The position numbers and the translations under genes are program-made. Source: Semisulcospira habei (taxonomy: Eukaryota; Mollusca; Gastropoda; Semisulcospiridae). From it: 64,000 bases of DNA. The stretch lies in assembly GCA_036245525.1 (NCBI GenBank), contig BTPG01000001.1:217730121-217794120 (forward strand). Direction: 5' to 3'. Shown here in pieces: positions 50,601 through 63,310 of this stretch (the stretch's first letter is position 1; every line of letters begins with the position of its first letter). The notes under the pieces were generated by a model. That model had not been told where the DNA came from and searched no databases. It saw only the letters and a program-made list of their open reading frames with translations.

Positions 50601-51263
50601 GAATCCTCCTCACAGCTGACCGATGACAGGACTACTGGGAAGTGGTCACTACCACACAGGTCATCGTGAACCTTCCAGTCAAAGTCCAGCATGAGAGAAG
50701 GATCACACACAGTGAGGTCTAGAACAGAACTAGATCCTAAACCTGAGTTAGAGTATGTAGGTGAGCCATCGTTAAAGACACATAGGTTAAGTTGAGAAAA
50801 AACATCTTCTAACATCTGACCTCTGCCATCATAGTGGTCACTACCCCAAAGGTGAGCGTGACCGTTAAAATCCCCCATGAGAATAAAGGGCGGGGGGCAG
50901 CTGATCTACTAAGTTAAAAATATCATTACTACAGACCCACAGCGATGGTGGCAGGTAAACACTGCATATGGTTATGGTCTTCTTCAAGGTAACCCGAGCT
51001 GCGACTACCTGAAGACAGGTGTCTATGCTAACGGGGCTACATAAAATTTGGCTACTAATGAGAAGAGCCACTCCACCCGAGCACCTCTCCAAATCAGAGC
51101 CTTTATGTATAACGTTAAAACCATTGAAGGACACAGGGTCAGAAGTCTTCATGTAAGTCTCCTGAAGAGATATTACTGAGGGGTTATGGAACTTGACTAA
51201 AAGACGTAATTCCTCAAAGTTAGCTTGAAAACCATGACAATTCCACTGAAGCAAAGAGTACAT
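47654..51263 (-). pseudogene. LINE ORF2: APE endonuclease, reverse transcriptase, RNase H (younger copy)
   Basis: Starts at ATG 51263 (MYSLLQWNCHGF), overlapping the ORF1 stop. Domains in order: endonuclease (LLQWNCHG, ISLQETY, MGDFNGH, GSDHFPV), reverse transcriptase (NYRPIALTSCLCK near 49,740; FDLEKAYDTTW; LFVDDFALCA near 49,270), RNase H (ELQAVLLALKHA, LSDSLSALQ, WVPGHVG) and a C-terminal Cys/His segment. Frameshifts near 50,880, 49,790 and in the RT region show it is no longer functional. RNase H inside ORF2 and CCHC-type ORF1 point to the I superfamily. Confidence 0.88.
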
Positions 51264-51268
51264 GATTA

Positions 51269-52664
51269 TGTCTTATGTGGGGGTGAAGAGTTTTTTCCCC
51301 CTTTTTCCTTTGCCTTGGAAGGAGTTGAAGAAACAGAGGGGGGCCGGCTACCGGGCCTCCTCTGGTTATTCAGAGATGAAGTGGGTGGAGCTGCCGCAGC
51401 ATCAGCAACGACAATTTTGACTCCCTCCATCTGCTCCTCCAGTGCAGCATATTTGTTTTGAAGGGGGACATCAGTGTTCCCCTTCTGAGCCCGTGCGCAC
51501 AGCGGTCCCATAGATTTCTTAGACCTCTGGTCCTGGGCAGTGTTCCTGCCGCTAGAGTTAGCGGCCTTAGAAGGCTGACCAGAGCCAGAAGCCTTTGGAG
51601 TTGACTGACTAACAGGTTTGGGTGGGGGCTGAGGCTTAGGGGCAATAGAAGGTGGCACTACCGGACCGGCAGTGTCCGCCCTCTGCGTTCCCTGGCTCCT
51701 CTTCACCACCCGAGGGGGTTACTCTCCAGGGGCGAGACGAGCCGAGGCTCCGCCCCCAACCAAGAAGTTGGGGTTTGACATGAAAAGTCTTTGGTGGGGC
51801 GCTTGCCTGCCACCGCTGCACTGAAAGTATACAAAGAGGTGTTAGAGGCTGGGGCAGCCACCGCTGCACCAGGGCCTTCAACCAGTTTTTTGGCATCCAG
51901 AAAGGACAGCCCCTTCTCCACACGCACCTGCTGAATCTTGCACTCGGATATCCAACGAGGGCATTTCTTATCTGAAGCCATATGCGCCCCCTGGCAATTC
52001 ACACACAGGGGGGTGGCTGTGCAGGACTCAGCAGAGTGTCCGGGCTTAGTGCAATGGGCGCATGAAGCCTCTGCCTGGTGGCATGTTTTCTGCAAAATGG
52101 CCATACTTTTGGCACTTAAAGCACCGGAGGGGGACAGGGACGTACTTTTTTACTCTCAGGGAGTAGTAACCTCCCCAGATGGTAATAGGAGGGGTGGGGG
52201 TGCCAAACGTCAGGATGATGGTAAGGAGACGGATCTCCCCCCTGAGACTTAAGGTTTCGTACAAGTTCATCTTCTGACAGTTCTGCCAAAGCTTGATCTT
52301 TGATTACGCCTCTTGACAAATTCATAGTTTTGTGGGGTGTGACTTCCACAGGAGTGTCTCCGATGGAAGAGAGCCCCAGTAGCCCACTGGAGTGAGCCCG
52401 GGTACAGCACTCCACCAGCAAGTCACCAGACCTGAGGCGCTGGGCATCAGGTCTGCCAACAAGGCTCCTGAGGGTCTCTCCTACCAGAAAAGGATGCAGC
52501 TTGGATACAGGTTTCTCCTTCACCTTACTATGGACAATGAGGAAGCAAGGCCATACAGCCGACGCCTGAGGCGTCGCTTCCTCACAGTCCGAATCACTGT
52601 CATGTTCAATGTCGGTGGCTATGTGCCGTTTCTGTGCCAGTTTTTGTTTTTTTGTTTTTTCCAT
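51269..52664 (-). pseudogene. LINE ORF1, gag-like with zinc knuckles (younger copy)
   Basis: Begins at ATG 52664 (MEKTKKQKLAQKRH), with a basic N-terminus, then a gag-like domain and CCHC-type knuckles near 52,060-51,960 (CAHCTKPGHSAESC, CVNCQGAHMASDKKC). A Pro/Ser-rich C-terminal part follows and ends just before ORF2. At least two frameshifts (near 52,245 and 51,705) break it. Confidence 0.8.
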
Positions 52665-52692
52665 ATTATATTAGTAGAGATATTCATCTCCT

Positions 52693-52719
52693 GGGGGGGG
52701 GGGGGGGGGGGGGGGGGGG
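52693..52719 (+). repeat. Poly-G run
   Basis: 27 consecutive G, with CCCCGCCCGCC following. It may be partly an assembly artefact, since length is hard to sequence. Confidence 0.85.
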
Positions 52720-53131
52720 TCCCCGCCCGCCACCGAGCCCAACAAGGGAAAGTGCAACTGTCGGTGGGTCTCCAGCTGACGCACAATGGAGACTGCCCGA
52801 AAGATATACTCAAGGGGGTAAGCCCGATTGAACCGTTTGAGCCACCGCCTTCTATCACACTGTTGAATGCAGGGGAATACTGGCGTAAAGCACCTAATCA
52901 GCAGCAGAGGCTATAGCATGGTGCTCCGTATAGCAACCCGCATGTCAACAGTGGCATAGGGCTCAACGTGACAAGAGCCGATTGACTAGGCTGGTACGAC
53001 TAGCCTCCCGTTTAGGCAGAAGTCAAGGCCAAAGTGGAGTGTTGGCACCAGTGAGCCGCAACCCAAAGGGAACCTCAGCCACCAGGATCCTCTTCTCCCC
53101 CAACACGGGTCTCCAAGCACAGCAAACACTT

Positions 53132-53500
53132 GGGATCCAAAGGACCAAACTTACTTACTTACTTACGCCTGTCACCCCTACCCGGGTATAGGCCGTCGAT
53201 GAGAGACCTTCAGCAACTCCTGTCCTGTGCTTCTCCTTCGATTCTACTCCAGGTGGTTCCCAGTCTCTTGATGTCTGCTTGGAAAAAGGACCAAAAGCTC
53301 ACGAGTATTTTTAAGGACCAATCCAACATGGTACGACCTGGGTTAGCACAGCTCCTTAAAAATCGGACCAGTGAAAAAGACTGAACAACAAATCTGCTGA
53401 CATCAAGTCCTAATCCTGGACAAAGATGGCACCCCTCTGCTAGCCCACTCAGTCAGTGACTGAGGAGGCTACCCATCCACGCCACGTGGAGGCCGGTGCC
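53132..53500 (-). mobile_element. 3' end of another LINE with (AAGT)n tail
   Basis: On the minus strand the sequence gives a terminal LINE peptide style and the tail (AAGT)n at 53147-53166. It lies inside the 5' part of the I-type LINE. Confidence 0.5.
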
Positions 53501-53566
53501 GCGTGGGCAGGTCTAGAACAGAACTACATCCTGAATCTGGGTTAGAGTGGGTAGGTGAGCCATCCC

Positions 53567-53821
53567 CCCACCCCCCACACTTTGGTACCGGTTTCAGGCC
53601 ACTTTACAAATTTTTAAATACAAGCGATCAAAAATCTCTGTAACTTCAGTAGCTGAACTGGCCCTTCATCTTGTACTGTGTTTGTCTTAAATGTTGTAAA
53701 TCTGTGTCTGTTACGTGAGTGTGCGTGTTGGGTTTCAGTTCCCGGCGCTTTGAGTCGATTTGCCCAAAAATTGAGAAAAAGCGCCTATATAATAACGGTA
53801 TTATTATTTTATTATTATTGT
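53567..53821 (+). mobile_element. L2-type SINE with (ATT)n tail
   Basis: Ends in GGCGCTTTGAG...GAAAAAGCGCCTATATAATAACGGTATTATTATT, the 3' hallmark of L2-mobilised SINEs (a GC-rich hairpin then an ATT tail). It interrupts the endonuclease of the older I-type LINE at GAGCCATC/GTTAAAGA. Confidence 0.7.
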
Positions 53822-53835
53822 TAAAGACACATAGG

Positions 53836-54312
53836 TTAAGTTGAGAAAAAAACACCTTCTAACACCTGACCTCTGCCCTCATAGTGGTCACTACCCCACC
53901 GGTGAGCGTGACCGTTAAAATCTCCCATGAAAATAAAGGGAGAGGGCAGCTGATCTACTAAGTTAAAAATATCATTACTACAGACCCACAGGGATGGTGG
54001 CTTGTAAACACTGCATATGGTCATGGTCTTCTTTAAGGTAACCCGAGCTGCGACAGCCTGAAGACAGGTGTCGATGCTAATGGGGCTACAGAAAATTTGG
54101 CTACTAATGAGAAGAGCCACTCCACCCAAACGCCTCTCCGAATCAGAGCCTTTATGGATAGCGTTAAAACCATTAAAAGACACAGGGTCAGAAGTCTTCA
54201 GGTAAGTCTCCTGAAGAGATATTACTGAGGGGTTATAGGACTTGACTAAAAGATGTAATTCCTCAAAATTAGTGTAAAAACCATGACAATTCCACTGAAG
54301 AAGAGAGCACAT
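53836..54312 (-). pseudogene. LINE endonuclease domain, 5' part of older copy
   Basis: From ATG 54312 (MCSLLQWNCHGF) to the second half of the endonuclease (MGDFNGHAHRWGSDH). The following sequence at 54313-54562 is the C-terminal end of ORF1, after which the element is truncated. Confidence 0.85.
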
Positions 54313-54562
54313 GATTATGTCTTATGTGGGGGAGAAGAGTTTCTTCCCCCTTTTCCTTTGCTTTGGAAGGAGTCGAAGAAACAGAGGGGGGCCCGCTCCC
54401 GGGCTTCCTCTGGTTCTTCGGAGATGAGGGGAGTGGAGCAGCCACAGCACCAGCTACGACAACTTCCACTCCCTCCATCTGCTCCTCCAATGCAGCATAT
54501 TTGTTTTGACGGGGGACATCAGTGTCCCCCTTCTGTGCCCGTGACCACAGCGGTCCCTCTTT

Positions 54563-56820
54563 AGCAGATGTCTCATGAAAGTACAAAAATTGCACAAACC
54601 AGTTCCCTTGCATGCAATCGAGATCCTGTTGTATGTAAATTGCAAAAAGCATTTTGGGGTTCGACTGAAATTTGATGGTTTTAATAACAATAGGCTGGTT
54701 GCAAGTTCCCAAGAATCTAGCTTACGCAACTTTGAGCTGAGATTAGACTTGACGAGCCACAAAATGTGGGCAACTCAGCTACCTGTTATGCTTAGCCGAT
54801 ATTGTTTTGCTGTGATAACACACAACATGCATCAAATTGACAAGAACTGTCGACAACTGCTTCCTGGTCACACAGTTGTTACGATACAACCTTTTTTTCC
54901 TGGATTTTTGTGGAAATAATACTGAGGAAAACAATTTGGCAATATTCATTAAAACTGCATATGGAGATGAAGCCAGGCAAGAGTGGCTTCGGAAAATGGT
55001 CTACCATGTCGTTTCAATAGCTAGTATAATTATTTAACATTGTTATACCAACAGTAGATACATTCATGTAAACTCTGCTAATATTGGGCGATTTCATGTA
55101 TAATAATTTGTTTCTGTACAGTTTTCCTGGTCGCACTGCCAATCGTCCATAGTAGTGACGCCCACAGCCCTTTCTCACCTCTCACCCTAAAGAGCGCGCT
55201 AGTTTGGGGGAACCTGTGACCTAGGTATTACACACAGCTACCCCCAAATCTGGAAATTCACAGTGAAGGGCTAACTTGTTTCTGTGCTTGCGGCCAAGTG
55301 AAAACCCAATAATGCTCTTCATGCTGATTGTTGTGTGAAACATGATGAAAACTAATCTGTCCTATGCCCAAGTCTGACAGAAATCACTTCTGCACGTCAG
55401 TACTTTGAAAAGCGAATGAGCAGAAGTGCAAAAGATTGTTTAGGTATTCATGAGACATTCTCTTAATTTTGTTTGCACAAAATAAACTCAAGTATTTGTC
55501 ATTTGCAAACCTGAGATGAATATTTTGATCTGTTTTCAAACTTTACTTGTAAAATTTGAACATTTGGTACCTAATACCCATTACTGAACCATCCCTTTGC
55601 CAAGCAAAAAATGAAAATATCATACCATAGACACTATCCTGCATCAGTCACAGCCACCAAAACAGCAGGAATCACCTCTTACTACCAAAGACGGCCATGC
55701 ACACAAACACAAAATCCACACATTTCCAATCTCCATAGCTGTCCAGTAATAAAGAAACATAGTGAGGTGGTCTGACAAGAACCTGATTCCGTGTGTATTG
55801 ATCATTATTTTTACTTTAGATTTCACATTATCACTCTCATAACTTTTGTACAGCTGCTGATGTGTTTCGTTTGTGTTGGCTCTTCAAAGATTCTTGTTAT
55901 TTTGGTGGTGTTGGTGATGGAAAAGGATGAAAATGTGTTGTGTGAAGGTTGTCTATTAACTGATTTGTCGTAACAGAATAGCCAGCTACTGTTTATCAGG
56001 CATGAAAAAGACAATTTTAAACAATACGACTGGTGCAGTGTTGACATATCTTACCAAACGTATACTTCAGGATTGACTAATAAAGTCAAAACAAACATTT
56101 TCCATAACTGTATTGCAAAGAGAGCATCTTCTTGAGTCATTTAAGCAGTCATCTGCAACCCTGCTCAAACATGTTTAAAAGGCAATGACATGCATGAGTG
56201 GCTGCTTAAAGTTGTGCATTTGGCGCCCCACACGAGTAATGGTAGCCTTGAAGTGCAAGTTTTTTTTTATTTTTTTTTTTATACCAGAGCATAAGAGAAA
56301 ACAGCCTGCGCCAGTCTTTACAAGAAAATAAGCAGGCAGAGTCATCAGTGGGCTTACACTTACCAGCAAACACGAAACCCAAAATTCTTTTTACAGATTA
56401 CAAAAAACAGGATCCCATTTGCAGTGAAGGGAACTGATGTTTGCAATCTTTGTTCCAATGCAAGACATCTGCTACAGACCCTCTTGTATATGTGATTTGG
56501 GAGTCAATATCTTCTACTGGCCATACGGGTACCATCCTCAATGGAGACTGAATGAATGTTCCGGTGAATAATGTTCAATAACTGATGTTTCTGAATGTGT
56601 AAAAACAGTTTGAAAATTCTGAAAGAAATGCACGTTATGGGCTACAACACACCGCCATAAGCTAAAATTCTGACTTTGCAATTTTAGATTTGGGGAGCAC
56701 TCTTGTTCTATGTGTCGTAGCTCCAAGAGTTCACATTTGAAAATAATGCAGTTTGCAAGGGTGGAAAGAGAATTTAAAAAGGTGTAAAACAGCGTAATAT
56801 CAAGGCGAGCTAGGTCCATC
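54563..56820. other. Unassigned non-coding stretch
   Basis: No exon, RNA gene or recognised repeat. AT-rich with several A/T runs. Confidence 0.4.
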
Positions 56821-58329
56821 AGGCCCGCCTAGCCCAGCCCTCTTGCCCTGTGAAGAAGTCTGCCTTCTGCCTCGTCTGCAGCAGTCTCCAGCGCAAGCTT
56901 AGAGAGCTCCAGAACGAGTAATGGACCAGCCTCGCACAGAGGACCCAGCTTTGTGCTGACAACGGTAACTATAGGGGCTTCTACGAAGCGCTGAAAGAAG
57001 TGTATTGCCTCAGGCACCTGGTACAAAGTCCCTTGTGAAGCCCTGAAGGACAGGCACTCCTCACAGATAATACCTCCATCTTGAACCGCTGGTCGGAATA
57101 TTTCCAGAACCTCTTCACCGCTGAGCGCACTGTTCAAGAAGCAGCCATCCTCCAGATCCCACACCTCCCAGTGAAGGTTGAATTGGACGAACCGCCCACC
57201 ACTCAAAGAGACCCTCACAGCTATCCATCAGCTCGAAGAGTGGCAAAGCAGCAGGCATTAATAATAATAATAATATTAATACATAGTTCTTGTATAGCGC
57301 TGTTCTCCAGGAAAACACTAGACTCACTGCACATGCACAACAGCACACCCTCTCACTCAGACACACGCACAATTATACACTACTTTAAACCACCCCATCC
57401 CGTCCCAACATCTTACATTCACTTCCTCTAGGATCAGAATAAAAGGCAGTCAGTCAACAGTTAGCTAAAGATGAGCTAAGTGTTAAATGCCTGACAGAAA
57501 AGAAAAGTCTTTAAGTGAGCTTTGAACTGTGACAATGTGGGCAGATTCCGCATTTCAGTTGGTAGAGAGCTCCACACACTTGGGGCTAAAAAGGTGAAAG
57601 AACGCTCCCCGACAGTTTTCATGTTAAGCTTCGGGATTTTAAAAAGTTTTTCACTGGCGGAACAGAGGGTACATGATGGCTGATAAACAGACAGCTTGGC
57701 AGAAAGGTATAGCGGGAGAGATCCGTCAAAATGCTTATAGGTGAAAGTTGCAATTTTGTACTGGCAGCAGAATTTTACGGGCAGCCAGTGCAGCTGCTTC
57801 AGTTGAGGCGTAACGTGGTCTCTCTTTCGTTTCTTCAAGATGAGATGCGCCGCATTGTTTTAAATCATCTGCAAGCGTGAAATCTGATCTGCCGGTAAAC
57901 CTGCCAGTACAGAATTGCAATAATCGAGCCTGGACGTAATGAATGCATTTACAAATCTTCACGCCGCACTTTCTGTGAGATACGGTCTGAGGGAAGAAAT
58001 TCTGTGCAGCTCAAGGAAACCAGCTCGGCAGACACCACTGATATGATCATGCATGGAGAGCGTTGAATCAATCTTCACACCCAGATATTTGACACAGTTC
58101 TGGAAGGGAGACTAAGGTGAGACTGAGAGCCAGCAGGCATAACTTCGGTTTTGTCAGTGTTAAGCTTAAGTTTGTTGCTAGTCATCCAAGGCAGGACGTC
58201 GTCTATACAACACTGTACGCTCAACTTAGCGGACCTGAAATGGCTAGGCGCACTACTTCGTAACAATTCAGTATCGTCAGCATACCTGTGAAAATCACAT
58301 CCATGGGCGGCAATTACATCAGACAAAGG

Positions 58330-58331
58330 TT

Positions 58332-58363
<32 letters not shown>

Positions 58364-58483
58364 AGAACTTTATTGCCATATGTAACAATACATTAGGAAA
58401 TCGTTGCGGTGCCGCGCAACATAAAAGGAAAAACATTAAACACATCAAAATCTAATTAAGCTACTCACGTGCACACACACACA

Positions 58484-58555
<72 letters not shown>

Positions 58556-59975
58556 GTATGCCTTAGTAACTAATGTGGTCTAAGCATAAAGGCAACAAAC
58601 ACGATTCCACAGTAACACAAATTACATAGGACATATTGTAATATAAAACTGAACACATCACTTGCATCATAGACACAGCAGTGCAGTTAGCCCTATTTCC
58701 AGGCCTACACATTAGTTTGGCCAGCCACCTGCTGCTGTGGTATGCAGTCCCTTCCCGCTATCAGCAGGCTATATAGGTCACTGCCGGTCTGGCATCAACT
58801 ATTCCTTCTATAATCTATGTTGCGGGACTCCTGTGTGTAATGTTCTCTAAGTCTGCTTTCTCAGTTATCTGCATACCCTGAGGGATGTTTGACAGCAGAT
58901 ACACTTAGTAGTAGGATGTTGGAAGAGCTGTTCTAGTATCATAAACAGTCCTTCCAAGAGGATGATCTAGTATCATAAACAGTCCTTCCAGTCAGTATGA
59001 CTAGACGCGCGCTAATGATTAATTGCCGCCGATGGCTTATCTTGTAGTCGAGTCAGTTCACCCGACCGCTCCGTAACTAAAAGTGTGTTCTGCACAGCTG
59101 TGTAGATGACTAAGTATTGTGCTGATAGCTGGGCAATACTATTCATTACATTAAACAGTGGGACGGATGGGAGAGCTTTGGCGTTTGTTTGCATCGTTAA
59201 GAGCCTGGACAGCAGTTGGGTAAAAACTGTTTTTAAAACGACTCGTGCGTGTTCCGATCACTCTGTAACGGCACCCTGATGGCAACACCTCAAACAACTC
59301 ATGGGCTGGGTGGGAAACATCTCGGAGGATGGATCTAGCCTTTTTTAGCATTCTTTCGTGAAGAGGGACTCTAACGAGGGCAAATCAATACCTATGATTT
59401 TTGATGCAGTGTTTACTACTCTGTTTAATTTGGATCGCTCTTTCTGTGTGGTGCTGCCAAACCAAACGGTCAGGGAGAAGGTCAAAAGACTTTCAATAAC
59501 TGCCCGGTAGAAGTTGGTCAAAATTTGTCTGCTGACGCCAAACGTTTTAAGACGTCTGAGAAAATACAGTCTTTGCTGTGATTTTTTCACTAAAGAATCA
59601 ACGTTTTTCTCCCATTTAAGATCGTTTGAGATGTGGGTGCCGAGAAACCTGAAACAATCAACAATTTCAACATGACTACCATGAATAGTGAGGGGAACAA
59701 TGTCACTTTTGATTTTCCTGAAATCCATGACCATCTCTTTCGTTTTGGGCACATTCAAGTCAAGGTTATTGTCAGAACACCAGCCAACAAGTTCATCTAC
59801 TCTCATTCTGTATGCTGTTTCATTGTTGTTTAAAATAAAACCTTCAACAGTGGTGTCGTCAGCAAATTTAACTGTAAGGGAGTTATCATCCGTTGATGTA
59901 CAATCATGGGTAAAAAGAGAGTATAACATAGGGGACAGAACACAACCTTGGGGTGCACCCGTGCTCATATGAATA
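58330..59975 (-). mobile_element. Rex1-like LINE nested in the L2-type LINE
   Basis: Minus-strand frame 59968-59345 with APQGCVLSPMLYSLFTHDC and VKFADDTTV, then a further part (59351-59151). The 3' end, AATAAAGTTCTA, is followed by (TCA)n at 58336-58366. It is 5'-truncated within the reverse transcriptase. A long (CA)n tract lies in its 3' region at 58471-58555. Confidence 0.82.
58471..58555. repeat. (CA)n microsatellite
   Basis: About 40 CA units with three CATA interruptions. Confidence 0.95.
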
Positions 59976-62030
59976 TAGAGTGAACAAAACAGGCCCTAAT
60001 ATGGAGCCCTGAGGGACTCCACACAACAAAAGACTAGAAGCACATAGCTGGCCATTAACAATAACAGCCTGAGAACGATCCTTAACGTATGAAGTGAACC
60101 AGGCCAGGGCGGTACCATGGATGCCAAAGGTCACCTCTAACCTCTTCAGCAAAACAGATTCATCAAGCGTGTTGAATGCTGCGTTGAGGTCCAGTAAAGC
60201 AATGAGAGAGACAAGTCTCTCGTCTGCCTTCACTAGCAGACCATCCAGGACGCTCAACACAGCAGTCTACGTGCTGTGATCCTTTCTGTATGCCGACTGA
60301 TGCATTTCTAAAAGACCGTTTCCAGACAAATGGCATTGACAGAATCCAACCAGAGATCTGGAAACATAGAGGCCCAGCACTGCACAACAAGCTCCACAAC
60401 CTCTTTCTCTGCTGTTGAGAGCAAGGAACACTACCAAAGGATCTCCAAGATGCAGTCATCGTCACCCTGTACAAAAACAAAGGGGAGAAGTCTGCCTGTT
60501 CCAATTATTGTGGAATTACCCTGCTGTCCATTGCCGGGAAAATTCTCGCAAGGCTGCTCCTGTATCGGTTGGTACCTGCCATTGCTGAAGACCATCTCCC
60601 AGAGGGCCAGTGTGGCTTCAGAGCCAACAGGTCTTTGTGCTGAGGCAGCTTCAGGAAAAGTGCCACGAGCAGAACAAAGGGCTGTACATAACGTTTGTCG
60701 ACGTAACAAAAGCGTTTGACACTGTGAGCAGGCAAGGCATGTGGCAGATCCTGGAGCGACTTAGCTGTCCACCAAAGTTCCTCTTCACGATCGTCCAGCT
60801 GCATGAGGACCAGCAAGGCCAGGTCAAACTCAACACTGACCTCTCAGAACCATTCCCCATTCTCAACGGCGTGAAGCAGGGCTGCGTGCTGGCACCGACC
60901 CTCTTCACCATCTTTTTTAGCATGATGTTGAAGCATGCCACAGAGGACCTCGACGATGATGCCGTGTACATCAGGTACCGTCTCGATGGTAGCCTGTTCA
61001 ACCTCAGACGACTGCAGGCCCACACCAAAACCCTAGACCGACTGATTTGTGAGCTGATCTTTGCTGATGATGCTGCCCTCGTTGCACACACAGAGAGAGC
61101 CCTGCTTCGCAGACGCCGCCCAGCTCTTTGGACTCGAGGTCAGTCTAAAGAAGACAGAGGTCCTCCACCAGCCGGCACCCAAGGAAGAGCATCGCCCTCC
61201 CCACATCACCATTGGCGAGTCTGAACTGAAGTCAGTGCACCAGTTTACCTACCTTGGTTGTATCATCACGTCAGACGCCAAGATTGACAAGGAGCTGGAC
61301 AACAGGCTGGCAAAAGTGAACAGCGCTTTTGGGTGACTATTCAAGCGGGTGTGGCACAATCAACAGCTGAAAAAAGGCACCAAGATCAGCGTGTACAGAG
61401 CTGTTGTCCTCACCACCCTGCTGTATGGTTCCGAGTCCTGGACCCTCTACCGCAGCCAACTACAACTCCTCAAACGCCTCCACCAGCGCTGCCTGCATAC
61501 CATCCTTTGCATCCACTGGAGTGACTATGTCACTAACGTCAAGGTCCTTGAACAGGCAGAGATCGTAAGCATCGAGGCCTTGCTGCTGCGGACACAGCTC
61601 TGCTGGGAGGGGCATGTCTCCAGGATGGAGGATCATTGCCTGCCCAAGATCACCCTGTATGGCGAGCTCGCCACTGGACACCGAGACAGAGGGGCACCAA
61701 AGAAGAGATACAAAGACTGTCTCAAGAAGTCACTCGGTGCCTGTGACATCGACCACCGCCAGTGGTCTTCCCTTGCTGCGTACCATGACACCTGGCGCTC
61801 CACCATTCACAAGGCCGCCATCTCTTTTGAGGACTCTCGTGGAGCTAGCCTTAAGGACAAGCGGCTCAGGAGAAAAAAAACAGACGCCACAACTCAGAAC
61901 CCTGAGCCACTGCGGTCGAACCTGCCTGTCCTATATTGGCCTCCGCAGCCACGAGCGTGCCTGCAGACGACGTGGACAACCCCTGTAGAATCTTCGTTCG
62001 CGAAGTCAAGCCAAGAAGTCAAGCCAAGAT

Positions 62031-62945
62031 TAAGTCTACTCTGTATAATATACCATAAAATACTGAGCATTGAATCTTTGTCTTGTTTTTATTCGCGCAT
62101 AGTGTATTACGATAGGTATACGGGGTAGGTATGACAAAATACAAAGGTGTTTAAAGGTCTTTAGTTCTGCATTTAATTCCTTCATATCTAGAAGATACGG
62201 AACACGCAAAAGCAAGAGGCACAGATCCTCATGAGCCCTCAGAGTAGATGATCTATACCTACAAGACAGAGAAAATGTCTTCAGTCGCAGCATTGAGCCC
62301 TTCACTGTGGGAACATAACAAGCAATGCCTAAATGCAAGAGGCACTGATCCTCATGGAACCCTGCAATTGTGGGGGCTCATGAGAATCTATGCTTCTTGC
62401 CAACATCCTTCATATCCATTTGCTTTAGGCCATCACTGCAGTGACTTCAAGATGGATTTATGATCGTCATTTATGCCAGTGACGGGGTTAAAGCCATGGG
62501 ACTGGTCAAAAATGGTGTGATCTGTTGCTGTCAAAGTGTGCAAAGTGTAATTTGTAGACAGCACCAGTCAAATTAAGCAGAATGATCATGTTGCAGCCTG
62601 GTCAGAAAATGCCTTTGCTTGCTTACTAGGTGCAATTTCTCCTACGTCACACAATTTCTGCCAAATGGAAGCCAAGGGAAGGGAAGCCAAATGCACTTTC
62701 ATTCATTTCAATTTGCAATTGGTTTTAGCTTACAGTGTCACACATCTTTCAACAAAATTGGCAAAGCCCTTACGGCTCACTTGTATGCTAATCCATAACT
62801 TCAAAAAAACTGAAATTCAATTTTTTTAAATGGCATTTTCACACCTGTCAACCTCTTGTTTCAAGGGGTCATCCAAATTAGTATCAGGCTTTCCACTAGG
62901 ATTAACAAGAAAGGCAAAGCCATTATGGCTGACGTGTATGACCTA
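62031..62945. other. Unassigned DNA with a fragment of the TGACC-rich repeat
   Basis: No gene is seen. At 62756-62945 there is a partial unit of the dispersed tandem repeat (GGCAAAGCCCTTACGGCTCAC, then AAGGGGTCATCCAAATTAGTAT). Two similar 30-base motifs with GCAAGAGGCACWGATCCTCATG occur near 62,210 and 62,335. Confidence 0.5.
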
Positions 62946-63310
62946 TTTACTATCAATCAATCAATAAACTTTATTGTTCCAAATACCTGTTGCCACGTAC
63001 AGAAAAATTTGTCTCGCCACCTCAGGTGCAACTTGCAATCACCCACACTTACACAACAGTTTACAAACAACAAATGACAATGGCTCGGGATGGGTGAAGC
63101 CCATCGCCAAGGCGTCTCATGGCCGGCGCCAACGGCCCCAACCACGCCTGAATCTCCCTAACACAAAGCAAACTAAAGACAGCCCTATCATAATATCTCT
63201 TAAACACATAATATAATGTTTTTAAACTTTCTGCTTGGCTGAGACTAGTTGCACAAATGAGAAATACGCATAAACAAAATAAAAACAAAACAAACAAAAA
63301 AAGACGAATT
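62946..63310 (-). mobile_element. Probable LINE 3' end with (TTGA)n tail
   Basis: On the minus strand the sequence ends ...GGAACAATAAAGTTTATTGATTGATTG, i.e. a polyadenylation-like AATAAA followed by a short TTGA repeat, resembling the end of the Rex1-like LINE at 58.3 kb. No coding part is present. Confidence 0.55.

Larger units (their letters stand above)
47438..53508 (-). mobile_element. I-type LINE, near full-length copy inserted in another
   Basis: About 6.07 kb, bounded by a 14-bp duplication AGGTCTAGAACAGA (47424-47437 and 53509-53522) taken from the endonuclease gene of the older LINE. It carries a 5' region, ORF1 with zinc knuckles, and ORF2 with endonuclease, reverse transcriptase and RNase H. 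Its 5' region contains a 27-base G run (52693-52719) and the 3' end of another LINE with an (AAGT)n tail (about 53145-53500). Confidence 0.85.
43706..54562 (-). mobile_element. I-type LINE copy, split by a second LINE
   Basis: The minus-strand element has a (GTTA)-type tail at 43706 and a 5' truncation near 54562 within ORF1. A probable target duplication is TCTTTAGYAG on the two sides. Its ORF2 pieces are endonuclease start at 54312, a middle part from 47437 down, and reverse transcriptase and RNase H at 46722-44000. It carries many frameshifts and three insertions: a LINE copy of about 6 kb (47438-53508), a short retroposon (45884-46269) and an L2-type SINE (53567-53821). Confidence 0.85.
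57258..60332 (-). mobile_element. L2/CR1-type LINE nested in the previous LINE
   Basis: On the minus strand: MHQSAYRKDHST near 60,290, GVPQGSILGPVLF near 60,010, FHRYADDTEL near 58,290 and the C-terminal region VTPQLKQLHWLPVK...SVWSSLPTEMR (57838-57476). The tail is (TTA)n at 57258. It is split by another LINE near 58,330-59,975 exactly between the two halves of the RT catalytic region. Confidence 0.85.
56826..62030 (+). mobile_element. LINE with C-terminal zinc finger, 5'-truncated and split
   Basis: Plus-strand pieces at 56826-57257 and 60333-62030. The first gives the linker after the endonuclease (NRWSEYFQNLFTAER). The second gives the reverse transcriptase (LYKNKGEKSACSNYCGITLL; FVDVTKAFDTVSRQGMW; FADDAALVAH) and ends in a CxxC-type finger (HCGRTCLSYIGLRSHERAC, stop near 61988). 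This is a LINE family very common in molluscs and fish. Frameshifts and stops occur at 60420, 60640, 61110 and 61335. Confidence 0.85.
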
